From the NCBI RefSeq assembly GCF_900169525.1, contig NZ_LT821239.1:434001-498000 (forward strand): a stretch of DNA of 64,000 nucleotides. The letters are read 5' to 3'. Every line of letters begins with the position of its first letter. Within the stretch, counting starts at the first letter, position 1. Origin of the DNA: Corynebacterium pacaense (lineage in GTDB: Bacteria > Actinomycetota > Actinomycetes > Mycobacteriales > Mycobacteriaceae). Both the position numbers and the translations under genes were made by a program. The notes beneath the pieces are model-generated. The model ran no database searches and was not told where the DNA came from. It was given only the letters and a program-made list of their open reading frames with translations. This document shows positions 45,953 to 54,255 of this stretch, piece after piece.

Positions 45953-46948
45953 ATGGACGTGCCGCAAAGGGGCCGCCGCGGGTGGCGCGTTCTCGCGTAC
46001 ATGTCCGTGGCCCTGGGTGCACTGCTGGCGGTGGTCGGAGTGTGGAGCCTGATCCCATCCGCTCCGGGCGTGGGCTCCTGGAGCTCACGGGAAACGATGC
46101 AGCGGTATGGGCGCGCCTATTTCTCCCTCCTTGACGGGGTACCGACTCCGCAACGCCGATGGGTGGAAACCGAGCACGGCAGCGTTCACGCGCTGGTGTG
46201 GGAGGCGGACAATGACCGGACCCCCGTGCTGCTGCTGCCGGGCCGCAGTTCGGGGGCTCCGATGTGGGTGGAGAATCTCGAGGGGTGGATCGGCGAGCGC
46301 ACCATTATCGCTGCCGATCCGATCGGTGATGCGGGCTTCTCAGCCCAGCGCCTGGCACTCACCTCCTTCGAGGAGCAGGCGCAGTGGGTGGACCCGCTCC
46401 TCGGTGGGCTCGGGGTGGACCGCGCCCATGTGGTCGGGCACAGCTTCGGTGGCGCCACCGCGACGGTGTTCGCGGAAAGGCATCCGGAGAGGACCGCCTC
46501 ACTGACCCTCCTCGAACCCGTGATGGTCATCAGGGGTCTGTCGCTGTCCACCTATTTCTGGGCCACCATCTCCCAGCTTCCAGCGCCCCAGTCCTGGAAG
46601 GACCGGGCACTCGCCGAAATTGGTGGGACCACGGTGGAGGAGGTCCAAAAGCGCACCCCCATGTCGGAGATGATCGATGCGGCGGCCTCCGGATACGCCG
46701 CGGCGGTACCGATGCCGGCCACCTTGAGTGATGAACAGTGGCGCGGGATGACGGTGCCGCTGCGGGTGGACATCGCCGGGACCTCCTCCCTGGCGGGCGG
46801 TGAGGCGGCCGCGGCGCGGATCCGGGAACTGCTGCCCTCTGCACAGGTGCACTTGTGGCCGGATGCGACCCACAGCCTGCCCATGGATGAGAAGGAGGAG
46901 CTCGGCCCACAGTTGAGCATGTTCTGGGACGACGGTGACCCACCGTGA
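45953..46948 (+). CDS. Membrane-anchored alpha/beta hydrolase
   Basis: A 331-residue protein with one N-terminal membrane segment (VLAYMSVALGALLAVVGVWSL) and an alpha/beta-hydrolase domain: LLPGRSSGAPMW, nucleophile elbow GHSFGG and terminal histidine in DATHSLPM. Probably faces outward. SD AAAGGGG. Under control of the divergent TetR gene, so it may detoxify or hydrolyse a compound sensed by that regulator. Substrate unknown. Confidence 0.82.
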   Translation: MDVPQRGRRGWRVLAYMSVALGALLAVVGVWSLIPSAPGVGSWSSRETMQRYGRAYFSLLDGVPTPQRRWVETEHGSVHALVWEADNDRTPVLLLPGRSSGAPMWVENLEGWIGERTIIAADPIGDAGFSAQRLALTSFEEQAQWVDPLLGGLGVDRAHVVGHSFGGATATVFAERHPERTASLTLLEPVMVIRGLSLSTYFWATISQLPAPQSWKDRALAEIGGTTVEEVQKRTPMSEMIDAAASGYAAAVPMPATLSDEQWRGMTVPLRVDIAGTSSLAGGEAAAARIRELLPSAQVHLWPDATHSLPMDEKEELGPQLSMFWDDGDPP

Positions 46949-46963
46949 TCGTGTCCAGCACGG

Positions 46964-47530
46964 CTACGGGGCGGGCCGCCCTTTCCTGCGTGAGACGGTG
47001 ACATCGCCGGGGATCCAGAAGCGGAGCTTCGCCTCCACATTCCTCGAGATCCCAACTCGCGGCCCGCGCACCCATTCCGGCATGTTCCCGGGTTCGACCA
47101 GCTGGAAGTCATCGCCGCCGAGCTCCGCATGGTTATCGGAAATCTGCAGGTCCAGGGCGCGGCCCAAATTGCCGGGGCCCTGGGCGAGGCGGTGCGGGGG
47201 CACCGGGCCGCGGCGTCGAGAAGCCAGCTCCTCCCCGGCGACGACCTCACCCGCGCGCAGCAGAACGCCCTGGCCCGTGCCGGCGGGGCCACAGACAATG
47301 TTGCCTGCGCGATGGATTCCATAGGAGAGGTAGACGTACATGTGGCCGCCGGGGCCGAACATCGCCGCGTTCCGGGGCGTCTGCCCGCGGAAGGTGTGCG
47401 CCGCCTCGTCCCCTGCCCCCAGATAGGCCTCCACCTCGGTCAGCCGAATGGAGACTCCCGCATGGGTGAGCACACAGCCGAGCAGCTGCGGGGCGACGGT
47501 GTCGGCGGCCTGGAGAAAATCAATGGGCAT
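46964..47530 (-). CDS. mpg: 3-methyladenine DNA glycosylase (Mpg/AAG family)
   Basis: A 188-residue base-excision repair enzyme: LLGCVLTHAGVSIRLTEVEAYLGAGDEAAHTFRGQTPRNAAMFGPGGHMYVYLSYGIH contains the AAG active-site glutamate (EVEAY) and DNA-intercalating region; QGPGNLGRAL follows. It removes alkylated purines. Start at 47530 (MPIDFLQ). It converges with the hydrolase gene with a 15-base gap. Confidence 0.9.
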   Translation of the reverse strand: MPIDFLQAADTVAPQLLGCVLTHAGVSIRLTEVEAYLGAGDEAAHTFRGQTPRNAAMFGPGGHMYVYLSYGIHRAGNIVCGPAGTGQGVLLRAGEVVAGEELASRRRGPVPPHRLAQGPGNLGRALDLQISDNHAELGGDDFQLVEPGNMPEWVRGPRVGISRNVEAKLRFWIPGDVTVSRRKGRPAP

Positions 47531-47608
47531 GGCCGCGAGTGTAGGTCGTTCCGGGGAGTATGCTGCCGCGGCCCGGGGGAATGAAACCCGCCACTAAATC
47601 TTGCATTC

Positions 47609-47624
47609 AGTTGACATGGCAACT
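47609..47624. promoter_or_regulatory. Operator-like palindrome before the nitroreductase
   Basis: AGTTGACATGGCAACT is an inverted repeat (AGTTG-N6-CAACT with CATG at its centre) overlapping a TTGACA box, 45 bases before the nitroreductase start. The overlap suggests repression, perhaps by a MarR- or HxlR-type redox sensor. Confidence 0.5.
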
Positions 47625-47668
47625 TATTGTCTATGGAGGAAGAACACACCCCCGAACTCAGGAGAATC

Positions 47669-48250
47669 ATGACCCTGTCCGTAGCAGAAGCAATCAGCTC
47701 CCGTCGCGCCACCCGCAAGTACACCGATGAAGTTCCCAGCCCGGAGCTTCTTGACCGCGTAGTCTCACTCGCACTCGAGGCACCGAGCGCCTTCAATGCG
47801 CAGCAGCGGGATCTGGTCGTGGTCACCGACCAGGATGTCAAGCAGAAGCTCTTCGAGGCGTCCGGACAGCATCAGTTCCTTGATGCACCGGTCGTCTTCG
47901 TCACCGTCGCCCGCGTTGAGAATGAACCGCAGGACCTGGCGGACCTGATCGGGCCCGAGCGCGCCCAGCATATCGGTGGATTCCTGATCACCAGGAGCGT
48001 GGAGAAGGCCCGCGAGGCCACCATCAAGGACGCCACCCTCCTCGCGGCGTTCGTGCTCATCGCGGCGCAGGGCGAGGGCCTGGCCACCAGCCCGACCACC
48101 GGCTGGGACGAGGAGAAGGTCAAGGAGGCCATTGGGCTCGGCGGACGCGAGGACCGCGCCATCGCCCTGGTGATCGCAGCGGGTTTCCCCGCGGAAAAGC
48201 CCGCGCATCCGGGCCGCAGCCTTGATCGTCGTGTGAACAACCACTACTGA
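47669..48250 (+). CDS. Nitroreductase-family FMN oxidoreductase
   Basis: A 193-residue FMN enzyme. It opens LSVAEAISSRRATRKY with the FMN-binding arginines, then LEAPSAFNAQQRDLVVV; C-terminal EDRAIALVIAAGFPAEK is the usual family end. ATG 47669 is preceded by CAGGAG; the longer in-frame start at 47627 lies in the promoter region. NAD(P)H-dependent reduction of quinones or nitro compounds is expected. Confidence 0.86.
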   Translation: MTLSVAEAISSRRATRKYTDEVPSPELLDRVVSLALEAPSAFNAQQRDLVVVTDQDVKQKLFEASGQHQFLDAPVVFVTVARVENEPQDLADLIGPERAQHIGGFLITRSVEKAREATIKDATLLAAFVLIAAQGEGLATSPTTGWDEEKVKEAIGLGGREDRAIALVIAAGFPAEKPAHPGRSLDRRVNNHY

Positions 48251-48342
48251 TTCCACCCAACACATCCCCGCGATCGGTGGGAAAGCAATAGGGTTGAGGG
48301 TGACAAACCCCGAATCGGCCCCACATTGAAAGGCTTTCCACG

Positions 48343-48990
48343 ATGCCGGAACCCTCCATAACCCCACCGGACCGGGCGGCCCCGGCATTCCTTTTCGATG
48401 TCTTCGGCGTGCTCATCCGGACCCAGGGTCGGGCGCATCTCGAGCGCATCGACCGTGAGCTGGGGGAACCGGGTCGGTCGCAGCGGCTTATGGAGGTCTA
48501 CGCCGAGCTTCGGCCCGCATTGGATGCGGGTCGGGTCAGTGAGACCAACTACTGGAACCAGATCCGCCTGCGTGCGGGGCTGGAGTTCCTCGACCCCGCG
48601 GAAGCCATCGAGGTGGACTACCGCGGAGTGGTCGAGGAGGAGAACCGGGATGTCGTTGACCTCGTCCTCGATCTCAGGGCCCGCGGCTACAGGGTGGGAA
48701 TCCTCTCCAATATCCCCGAAGGACTGGCCAGGGATCTCCGGAACGCCCATTCCACCTGGCTGGACAAGGTGGACTCGGTGACCTTCTCCTACGAGATCGG
48801 GGCGGCGAAACCGGAGCCGGAGGCCTTCCACGCAGCGCTGGAATCCCTGGGTGTTCCCGCTGAACGCGTCATATTCATCGACGATACCGAGCGCAATGTC
48901 GCAGCGGCCCGCGAAGAGGGGCTGCAGGCGATCCACTTCCGGGGCATCGATTCCCTGCTCGCAGATCCGCTTATGGAAGGACTGCTGTGA
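48343..48990 (+). CDS. HAD-family hydrolase
   Basis: A 215-residue HAD-IA phosphatase: motif I FLFDVFGVL (the second Asp position is replaced by G, as DVFG rather than DxDxT, common in YihX-like members), motif II GILSNIPE, lysine and motif IV in KPEPEAFHAAL ... IFIDDTERNV. It overlaps the downstream carbonic-anhydrase-like gene by 4 bases (GTGA). The last codons are a copy of the dispersed motif that also gives the next gene its SD. Substrate unknown. Confidence 0.82.
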   Translation: MPEPSITPPDRAAPAFLFDVFGVLIRTQGRAHLERIDRELGEPGRSQRLMEVYAELRPALDAGRVSETNYWNQIRLRAGLEFLDPAEAIEVDYRGVVEEENRDVVDLVLDLRARGYRVGILSNIPEGLARDLRNAHSTWLDKVDSVTFSYEIGAAKPEPEAFHAALESLGVPAERVIFIDDTERNVAAAREEGLQAIHFRGIDSLLADPLMEGLL

Positions 48991-49541
48991 CCGGCCCGCT
49001 GATCCTGCCCTTCAACGGTCGGCTGCCGCGCATCCATGAGTCCGCCTGGATAGCCCCGACCGCCACCATCATCGGCGATGTGGAGATCGGCCCCGACGCC
49101 TCGGTGTTCTATGGAAGTGTCCTGCGCGGCGATGTCAACGCCATCCGAATCGGTGCCCGCACCAACATCCAGGACAACTGCGTCATCCATGTCGATGGTG
49201 ACGCGCCCTGCACGCTCGGTGAGGATGTCACCGTCGGGCATCTCGCGCTGGTCCACGGCTCCACGGTGGGACCGGGGACGCTGGTCGGGATGAAGGTGGC
49301 ATTGCTCTCGCACAGCGTCATCGGCCCCGGATCCCTCATCGCGGCCGGCGCCATCGTGCTCGAGGGTCAGGAGATCCCGCCTAAGTCACTGGCCGCAGGT
49401 GTTCCCGCCAAGGTCAAAAGAACACTTGACGACGCCCAGTCCGCATCCTTCATCCCACACGCCGGACGCTATGTGGCCACGTCGAAGGCCCAGGCCGCGC
49501 CCGGGCAGGCGTTGTCGCTGGAGAGTGTCCGTTACTCCTAG
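48987..49541 (+). CDS. Gamma-carbonic-anhydrase-like hexapeptide-repeat protein
   Basis: A 184-residue left-handed beta-helix protein built from hexapeptide repeats (SAWIAPTATIIGDVEIGPDASVFYGSVLRGDVNAIRIG...). Metal-ligand histidines are visible in NCVIHVD, VGHLALVHG and ALLSHS, as in YrdA/PaaY/CamH. It may be a carbonic anhydrase or a thioesterase. GTG 48987 overlaps the HAD stop; SD GGAAGGA comes from the motif at 48968. Its stop shares CTAG with convergent cysR. Confidence 0.85.
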   Translation: MTGPLILPFNGRLPRIHESAWIAPTATIIGDVEIGPDASVFYGSVLRGDVNAIRIGARTNIQDNCVIHVDGDAPCTLGEDVTVGHLALVHGSTVGPGTLVGMKVALLSHSVIGPGSLIAAGAIVLEGQEIPPKSLAAGVPAKVKRTLDDAQSASFIPHAGRYVATSKAQAAPGQALSLESVRYS

Positions 49542-50683
49542 AGCGCCAATGACAACGGTTCGTTGAGCAGCCGGTCGAGCGCCACGGACCGGGCCGCCGC
49601 CCGCGTGTTCTCGCGGTGGGTGGGGATCAGGCGCAGTTCGACATCGTGGGTGTAGTTCTCCTTCAGTTCGGCGGCGAAGACCTGGCGGCCGTCGGGGTCC
49701 TCGGAGAATGCCGAGCCGGAGAGCACCACGGTGCCGGGGTTGACCGACTGTGCCGCGGTCGCGGCGGACCGTGCGAGGAGGCGGGCGCGGTCGTCGAGAA
49801 GCTCCCTGATCCTGGGATTGTCCGCGGCGAGTTTGACGAGCTCGTCCAGGGAGTCGGAGAAGATTCCCTGGTCGGAGACGCGGTTGAGGAATCCCTGGGT
49901 GCTCAGTGCGTCCTCGGGTGCCATGCCGCCGGTGTCCAGGGTGGAGTCGCCGCTGGCCTCCAGGGCGCCGATGACATGGACGCCCTCGTCATCGCTGTAG
50001 GCGGCGCCGACGGAGTCGTCGGCGTAGAAGGTCAGCGTGACCGGGGCGGTGTCGCCCGGGCGGGTGAGGGGTGCGGCCTGCAGCTCGGAGGCCGCGATGG
50101 CGGGGATCGCCGAGGCGATGGTCGCGGGGACGCTGAACTGGTATTTCAGTCTGCTCGCGATATCCACCGCGTCCCAGCCGAGGTTGTGCGCGGTGACCAC
50201 TCCGTCGGCGGTCACGCGGCCCGAGGTGGCCACTCCGATCCCCACCAGCGGCAGCGTGATGCCCGTGGTCAGCCGGTTGACGCCGGCGATCAGGTGCTCG
50301 ATGAAGGTGTCGGGGTCCAGGTCTATGGAGGATTTCTCCAGCACGGATTCGCGCAGGGTCCGTCCCTTGGTGTCAAAGAGCGCGATATAGGAGGACCGTG
50401 TGCCGATGGCCACTCCGGCGTGGATCCAGGGGCTCGGCGCCAGTTCCAGCGGGATGTTCGGCCGTCCGGGGCCCGATGACTGCATGAGGTCCGGGCGTTC
50501 ACGGACCAGCTCGGCCTTCATCAGTGCCGTCACGGCGCGGGTGACCGTGGGTTGTGACAGACCGGTCGCCTCGACCAGCTCGTTGCGTATGAGCTGCTGG
50601 CCGAGGCGGATATGGTGCATGCACTTCGCCGCCGGGGTGCTCGGGCGGGCGAAGGTTGCGGTGGAGTTGGCCGGATTGGGCAT
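49538..50683 (-). CDS. cysR: ROK-family transcriptional regulator, CysR-like
   Basis: A 381-residue regulator: N-terminal winged helix-turn-helix (LIRNELVEATGLSQPTVTRAVTALMKAELVRE) and a ROK sugar-kinase-like domain without an obvious kinase active site. Two McbR-type boxes lie just upstream. In C. glutamicum the ROK protein CysR activates assimilatory sulfate reduction and is itself repressed by McbR, and its gene lies near panBC; operator and position together support the name. ATG 50683 was chosen; an upstream in-frame start would cross the operators. Sulfate-reduction genes are not in the window. Confidence 0.75.
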   Translation of the reverse strand: MPNPANSTATFARPSTPAAKCMHHIRLGQQLIRNELVEATGLSQPTVTRAVTALMKAELVRERPDLMQSSGPGRPNIPLELAPSPWIHAGVAIGTRSSYIALFDTKGRTLRESVLEKSSIDLDPDTFIEHLIAGVNRLTTGITLPLVGIGVATSGRVTADGVVTAHNLGWDAVDIASRLKYQFSVPATIASAIPAIAASELQAAPLTRPGDTAPVTLTFYADDSVGAAYSDDEGVHVIGALEASGDSTLDTGGMAPEDALSTQGFLNRVSDQGIFSDSLDELVKLAADNPRIRELLDDRARLLARSAATAAQSVNPGTVVLSGSAFSEDPDGRQVFAAELKENYTHDVELRLIPTHRENTRAAARSVALDRLLNEPLSLAL

Positions 50684-50704
50684 GAATGAAATTATAGCGT
50701 CTTG

Positions 50705-50742
50705 TAGACAACACTGTCTAATCTGGTAGACTGCATAGTCTA
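50705..50742. promoter_or_regulatory. Two McbR boxes upstream of cysR
   Basis: TAGACAACACTGTCTA (50705-50720) and TAGACTGCATAGTCTA (50727-50742) both match TAGAC-N6-GTCTA, the known site of McbR, the corynebacterial repressor of sulfur amino acid metabolism. Their centres are 22 bases apart, two helical turns. Confidence 0.85.
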
Positions 50743-50750
50743 TAAAGGTG

Positions 50751-52049
50751 TCAGGGTTCACCGGATCCAACAGTCGGGGCGGGCCTGCGGTAGCGCCAGA
50801 ATTTCGGAACCGCCACCATGCACACCAGGGTCAGAACCACCACCGCGACACCGCCGGCAAGGATCGTCCATCCCGCCCCCCAGGGCTCGGCGAGCCAGCC
50901 GTGGAGCACATCGGCCAGCCGGGGCCCGCCGACGACCACGATGATCCAGACGCCCTGGATGCGGCCCTGGACATGCTCCGCGGCCGACTGCTGCAGAATC
51001 GCGTTGCGCACCGCCGAGGAGAACATGTCCGCCATGCCGCCGATGATCATCATGAGGATGAACATCCACGCCCACACCGTCACGGCGCCCGGACTGAGCA
51101 GCACGGCCACGCCACCCAGCGCCACGGCGACACCCCATGCGATGATGCACCAGTACACAGCCACCCCCTGCCGACGGACCCTGGAGACCCACCCGGAGAA
51201 CAGCCCGCCGAGTACGGCGCCCAGTGCCATGGAGGAGTAGAGGAAGGCCAGCATTGTCGCCCCGGCGTCGCCACCTCCGAAGTCATGATCGGCAATCTCG
51301 GGGTAGAGCGCCCGTGGCATGCCGAAGACCATGGCGATCAGATCCAGAAGCATCACCATCATCAGAACGGGCTGCCCCCCGAGGTAGCGCAGCCCGTCCA
51401 CCACGCTGGCGAAACCGGCCTTCACCACCTCGCCGAGGGGTTTCATCGAGGGCAGCGCCCACACCGCCCACAGTGTGGGCACGATGGAGATGACATCCAG
51501 GAAGTACAGCCAGCCGAAACCGATCAGGGGAATCAGCGCGCCGGCGATCAACGGGCCGACGATGGCGCCGGTCTGCATGAGCATCATGTTCAATGAGGTC
51601 GCCGAGGCCAGTTGGTCGATGGGCAGAAGCCGCCGCAGCACCGATGTCCGCGTGGGCTGGTTGACCGCGAAGAAGGCCTGCTGCAGCGCGAAGTTGAGCA
51701 GCAGCAGCCAGACGTTCTGATTCTGCATGAGGGTGAGAACCCAGAAACCCGCCGTGGTGGCGATCATCCCGATGGTGGTGCAGATCAGCACGATCCGCTT
51801 GTCAAAGGCATCGGCGATCGAGCCTCCATAGAGGCCGAAGATCACCAGGGGCACCAGCCCGAAGACACCGGTCAGCCCCACATAGGCACTGGATCCTGTC
51901 ATCTGGTAGATCTGCACGGGGACGGCGACCACGGTCAGTTGGGCGCCGATGACGGTGGCGACATTGCCCAGCCACAGGTTTCGGAAGGCCGGGACCCGGA
52001 ACGGGCGGGTGTCGGCGAAGATATCTCTCAGGCTCACGCGCATAGACAT
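50751..52049 (-). CDS. MFS transporter, EntS/MFS_3-type exporter
   Basis: A 432-residue major facilitator with 12 segments, FGLYGGSIADAFDKRIVL in the 2-3 loop and NQPTRTSVLRRLLP after segment 4, as in the enterobactin-exporter-like MFS_3 group. Start at 52049 (MSMRVSLRDIF). It lies upstream of cysR on the same strand but the McbR boxes separate them, so it is probably a separate unit. Its substrate is unknown; export of a siderophore or toxic compound is typical. Confidence 0.82.
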   Translation of the reverse strand: MSMRVSLRDIFADTRPFRVPAFRNLWLGNVATVIGAQLTVVAVPVQIYQMTGSSAYVGLTGVFGLVPLVIFGLYGGSIADAFDKRIVLICTTIGMIATTAGFWVLTLMQNQNVWLLLLNFALQQAFFAVNQPTRTSVLRRLLPIDQLASATSLNMMLMQTGAIVGPLIAGALIPLIGFGWLYFLDVISIVPTLWAVWALPSMKPLGEVVKAGFASVVDGLRYLGGQPVLMMVMLLDLIAMVFGMPRALYPEIADHDFGGGDAGATMLAFLYSSMALGAVLGGLFSGWVSRVRRQGVAVYWCIIAWGVAVALGGVAVLLSPGAVTVWAWMFILMMIIGGMADMFSSAVRNAILQQSAAEHVQGRIQGVWIIVVVGGPRLADVLHGWLAEPWGAGWTILAGGVAVVVLTLVCMVAVPKFWRYRRPAPTVGSGEP

Positions 52050-52243
52050 TAGCCCAGCACCGTGGATCCGCAGTGGATCCTCCGCCATTTGGTCGCGCTC
52101 CCGGGCCCGGGACTTCCGTGCCGGATGAAACCCTGTCGCCTGCACGCGGTGCCGTGATAGCGCCCCGCACCGCATAACCCGGGATGGACCCCCTCCGGGG
52201 TTGGTTGTGCCGACGCCGTGCCCCGAGCCTATCCTGATTGATT

Positions 52244-52993
52244 GTGATTACCATTGCACTGGTCCTTCTCGCCTCCGTCTTTGTCGGCGCCATTCTCCAA
52301 CGCATCACCGGACTCGGCGTCGGTCTGGTCGCGGGTCCCGTGCTCACCGCGCTGCTCGGCCCCCTCGCCGGTGTGACCATGGTCAACGGACTCTCGGTGA
52401 TCAACGCCGTGAACAACGCCTGGTCCGTGCGCAGGAGAACGGACTGGAAACGCTTCCGCATCCTCGCGGGCGCCCTGGTCATCGGCTCGCTGCCCGCGGT
52501 GTGGGTGGTCCACACCCTGAACGGACCGTGGCTGCTGATCGCCGTCGGCCTGCTGGTTCTCCTGGCACTGGGGATCTCGCTTTTCCCGACGGAGAAATTC
52601 CGAATCGACGAGCACGCGAGGGTGCCGATGATCCTCTTCGGTATCGCCGGCGGCTTCATGTCCACCATCGCGGGCATCGCCGGCCCCGCGCTGACCGTCT
52701 ACGCCCGTCTGGCCAGGTGGGACTACCGCGACTTCGTGGCCACCCTGCATCCAATCCTGGTCGTGGCCAACTCCGTGTCCTTCCTGCTCAAGGTCTTCCT
52801 CATCGGTGGCCTGGACTTCGGTGGCACCCCGGCCTGGCTGTGGGTCGCCGCGGTGGCGATGATCTTCGTCGGTGCCTGGTTCGGCGAGCGCATCAACGCG
52901 CGCATTTCCACGCCGATGGCCAGACGGATCGCCACGCTGCTGGCGGCCGCGGGCGCGGCCGTGGTGCTCGTCCGCGGCGTCACGGGGTTTTAA
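52244..52993 (+). CDS. TauE/SafE-family (TSUP) transporter
   Basis: A 249-residue membrane protein with about eight segments and the two TSUP repeats (VFVGAILQRITGLGVGLVAGPVLTALLGP; GGFMSTIAGIAGPALTVYARL). The family moves sulfite, sulfonates or other organosulfur anions. GTG 52244 was chosen because TATCCT (52230) ends eight bases before it, suiting a leaderless message; a TTG at 52238 would add two residues. Its TAA stop is the centre of an 18-bp palindrome. Confidence 0.82.
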   Translation: MITIALVLLASVFVGAILQRITGLGVGLVAGPVLTALLGPLAGVTMVNGLSVINAVNNAWSVRRRTDWKRFRILAGALVIGSLPAVWVVHTLNGPWLLIAVGLLVLLALGISLFPTEKFRIDEHARVPMILFGIAGGFMSTIAGIAGPALTVYARLARWDYRDFVATLHPILVVANSVSFLLKVFLIGGLDFGGTPAWLWVAAVAMIFVGAWFGERINARISTPMARRIATLLAAAGAAVVLVRGVTGF

Positions 52994-53037
52994 AACCCCG
53001 CCTGTCGACGCAACCACCGCGGGCGCGGGCGTCGACA
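52983..53037. terminator. Bidirectional terminator between TSUP gene and panD
   Basis: CGGGGTTTTAAAACCCCG (52983-53000) is a perfect palindrome containing the TSUP stop codon. A second hairpin follows with arms TGTCGACGC (53003) and GCGTCGACA (53029). Together they can end both convergent transcripts. Confidence 0.7.
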
Positions 53038-53039
53038 CG

Positions 53040-53456
53040 CTAGTTCGGCGTACGTGAGGAGATCATCTGCGTCGAACCCGGAACCGGCTCCGCCGGATCA
53101 CTGCCCAGCGCCACGATCCGGTTCCCGGCGTCCACGTGCACGATCCGTGGAACGTGCACGGCCGCCTCCTCCGACGTCGCCTGCAGGTAGGACATGATGA
53201 TCACCAGGTCGCCGGGATTGACAAGGTGGGCCGCCGCCCCGTTGATGCAGATCGACCCGGTGCCCGTGGCACCGGTGATGATGTAGGTCTCCAGACGTGC
53301 CCCGTTGGTGATGTCGACCACCGAGACCTTCTCGCCTTCCATAAGCCCCGCGGCCCGAACCAGATCGCCGTCGATGGTGATGGAACCGACGTAGTTGAGA
53401 TCGGCCTGGGTGACGGTGGCGCGGTGGATCTTGCTTCCGAGGATGGTGCGCAGCAT
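53040..53456 (-). CDS. panD: Aspartate 1-decarboxylase proenzyme
   Basis: A 138-residue pyruvoyl enzyme that makes beta-alanine for pantothenate. [29 protein letters not shown] contains the Gly-Ser self-cleavage site (YVGS, about residues 24-25) and the catalytic lysine region; NGAAAH and VIIMSY follow. SD GAAAGGA lies upstream of ATG 53456. It completes pantothenate synthesis with panBC. It contains a copy of the dispersed motif (53336, one mismatch). Confidence 0.95.
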   Translation of the reverse strand: MLRTILGSKIHRATVTQADLNYVGSITIDGDLVRAAGLMEGEKVSVVDITNGARLETYIITGATGTGSICINGAAAHLVNPGDLVIIMSYLQATSEEAAVHVPRIVHVDAGNRIVALGSDPAEPVPGSTQMISSRTPN

Positions 53457-53583
53457 GATGGCGGGCGGTCCTTTCCTGCACTGAAACGTTAATTGAGTCT
53501 AGACAGTAGAGCCTCCGCTGCCCCTGGGTCAAAGGCCGAACGCCGTGCCTCGGGGTTGCGGGCCGCTCATTAGAGTGGAAACC

Positions 53584-54150
53584 ATGATCTCCAGAGTTGC
53601 CGTCTACTGCGGCTCCGTCCCCGGTACCAGGCCCGGCTACGCCGCTGCGGCCCGCGAGCTCGGGCAGGAGCTCGCGCACCGCGGTATCGAACTTGTCTAC
53701 GGTGGCGGCAACGTCGGGCTGATGGGCGAGCTTGCCGACGCCTGCCTGGACATCGGCGGCGAGGTCACGGGGGTGATCCCCCGTGCGCTGGTCGACCGCG
53801 AGATGGCGCACCCGCACCTGAGCCGGCTCGAGGTGGTGGCGTCGATGGCGCAGCGCAAGGCGCTTATGGAAGAACTCAGCGACGCCTTCATCGTGCTGCC
53901 GGGCGGAATCGGCACCCTCGAGGAGTTCTTCCAGGTGGCCACCCGGCAGCAACTGGGTCCGGAGCCCGGTCCGGTGGGCTTTTATAACGTCGACGGTTTC
54001 TGGACACCACTGCTGGAGATGCTCCGCCACCTGGTCGCGGAGGGCTTCTATCCGCAGAAGTACGTCGACGCCTTCGTCGTCGCGCAGTCGGGCGGCGCAC
54101 TGCTCGACGGGTTGGAGAACTGGGTGAGTCCGGGCAGGAAATGGGAGTGA
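53584..54150 (+). CDS. LOG-family nucleoside 5'-monophosphate phosphoribohydrolase
   Basis: A 188-residue protein with VYGGGNVGLMGELADA and PGGIGTLEEFF, the two LOG/TIGR00730 motifs that bind and cleave cytokinin-type nucleotides. In actinobacteria these enzymes release free bases from modified AMP. ATG 53584 follows TAGAGT by about seven bases, so the transcript may be leaderless. The motif copy at 53861 is read as LMEE. Confidence 0.88.
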   Translation: MISRVAVYCGSVPGTRPGYAAAARELGQELAHRGIELVYGGGNVGLMGELADACLDIGGEVTGVIPRALVDREMAHPHLSRLEVVASMAQRKALMEELSDAFIVLPGGIGTLEEFFQVATRQQLGPEPGPVGFYNVDGFWTPLLEMLRHLVAEGFYPQKYVDAFVVAQSGGALLDGLENWVSPGRKWE

Positions 54151-54255
54151 GGTCGGCTCCCGGGGGCACCCCGGCACGCTTAGATGGTTGCGAAATGACA
54201 ACAAGGTCCTACTCAGGTGGTGTATCGGCATGGGGAATGGCTACGATAGCGACCT

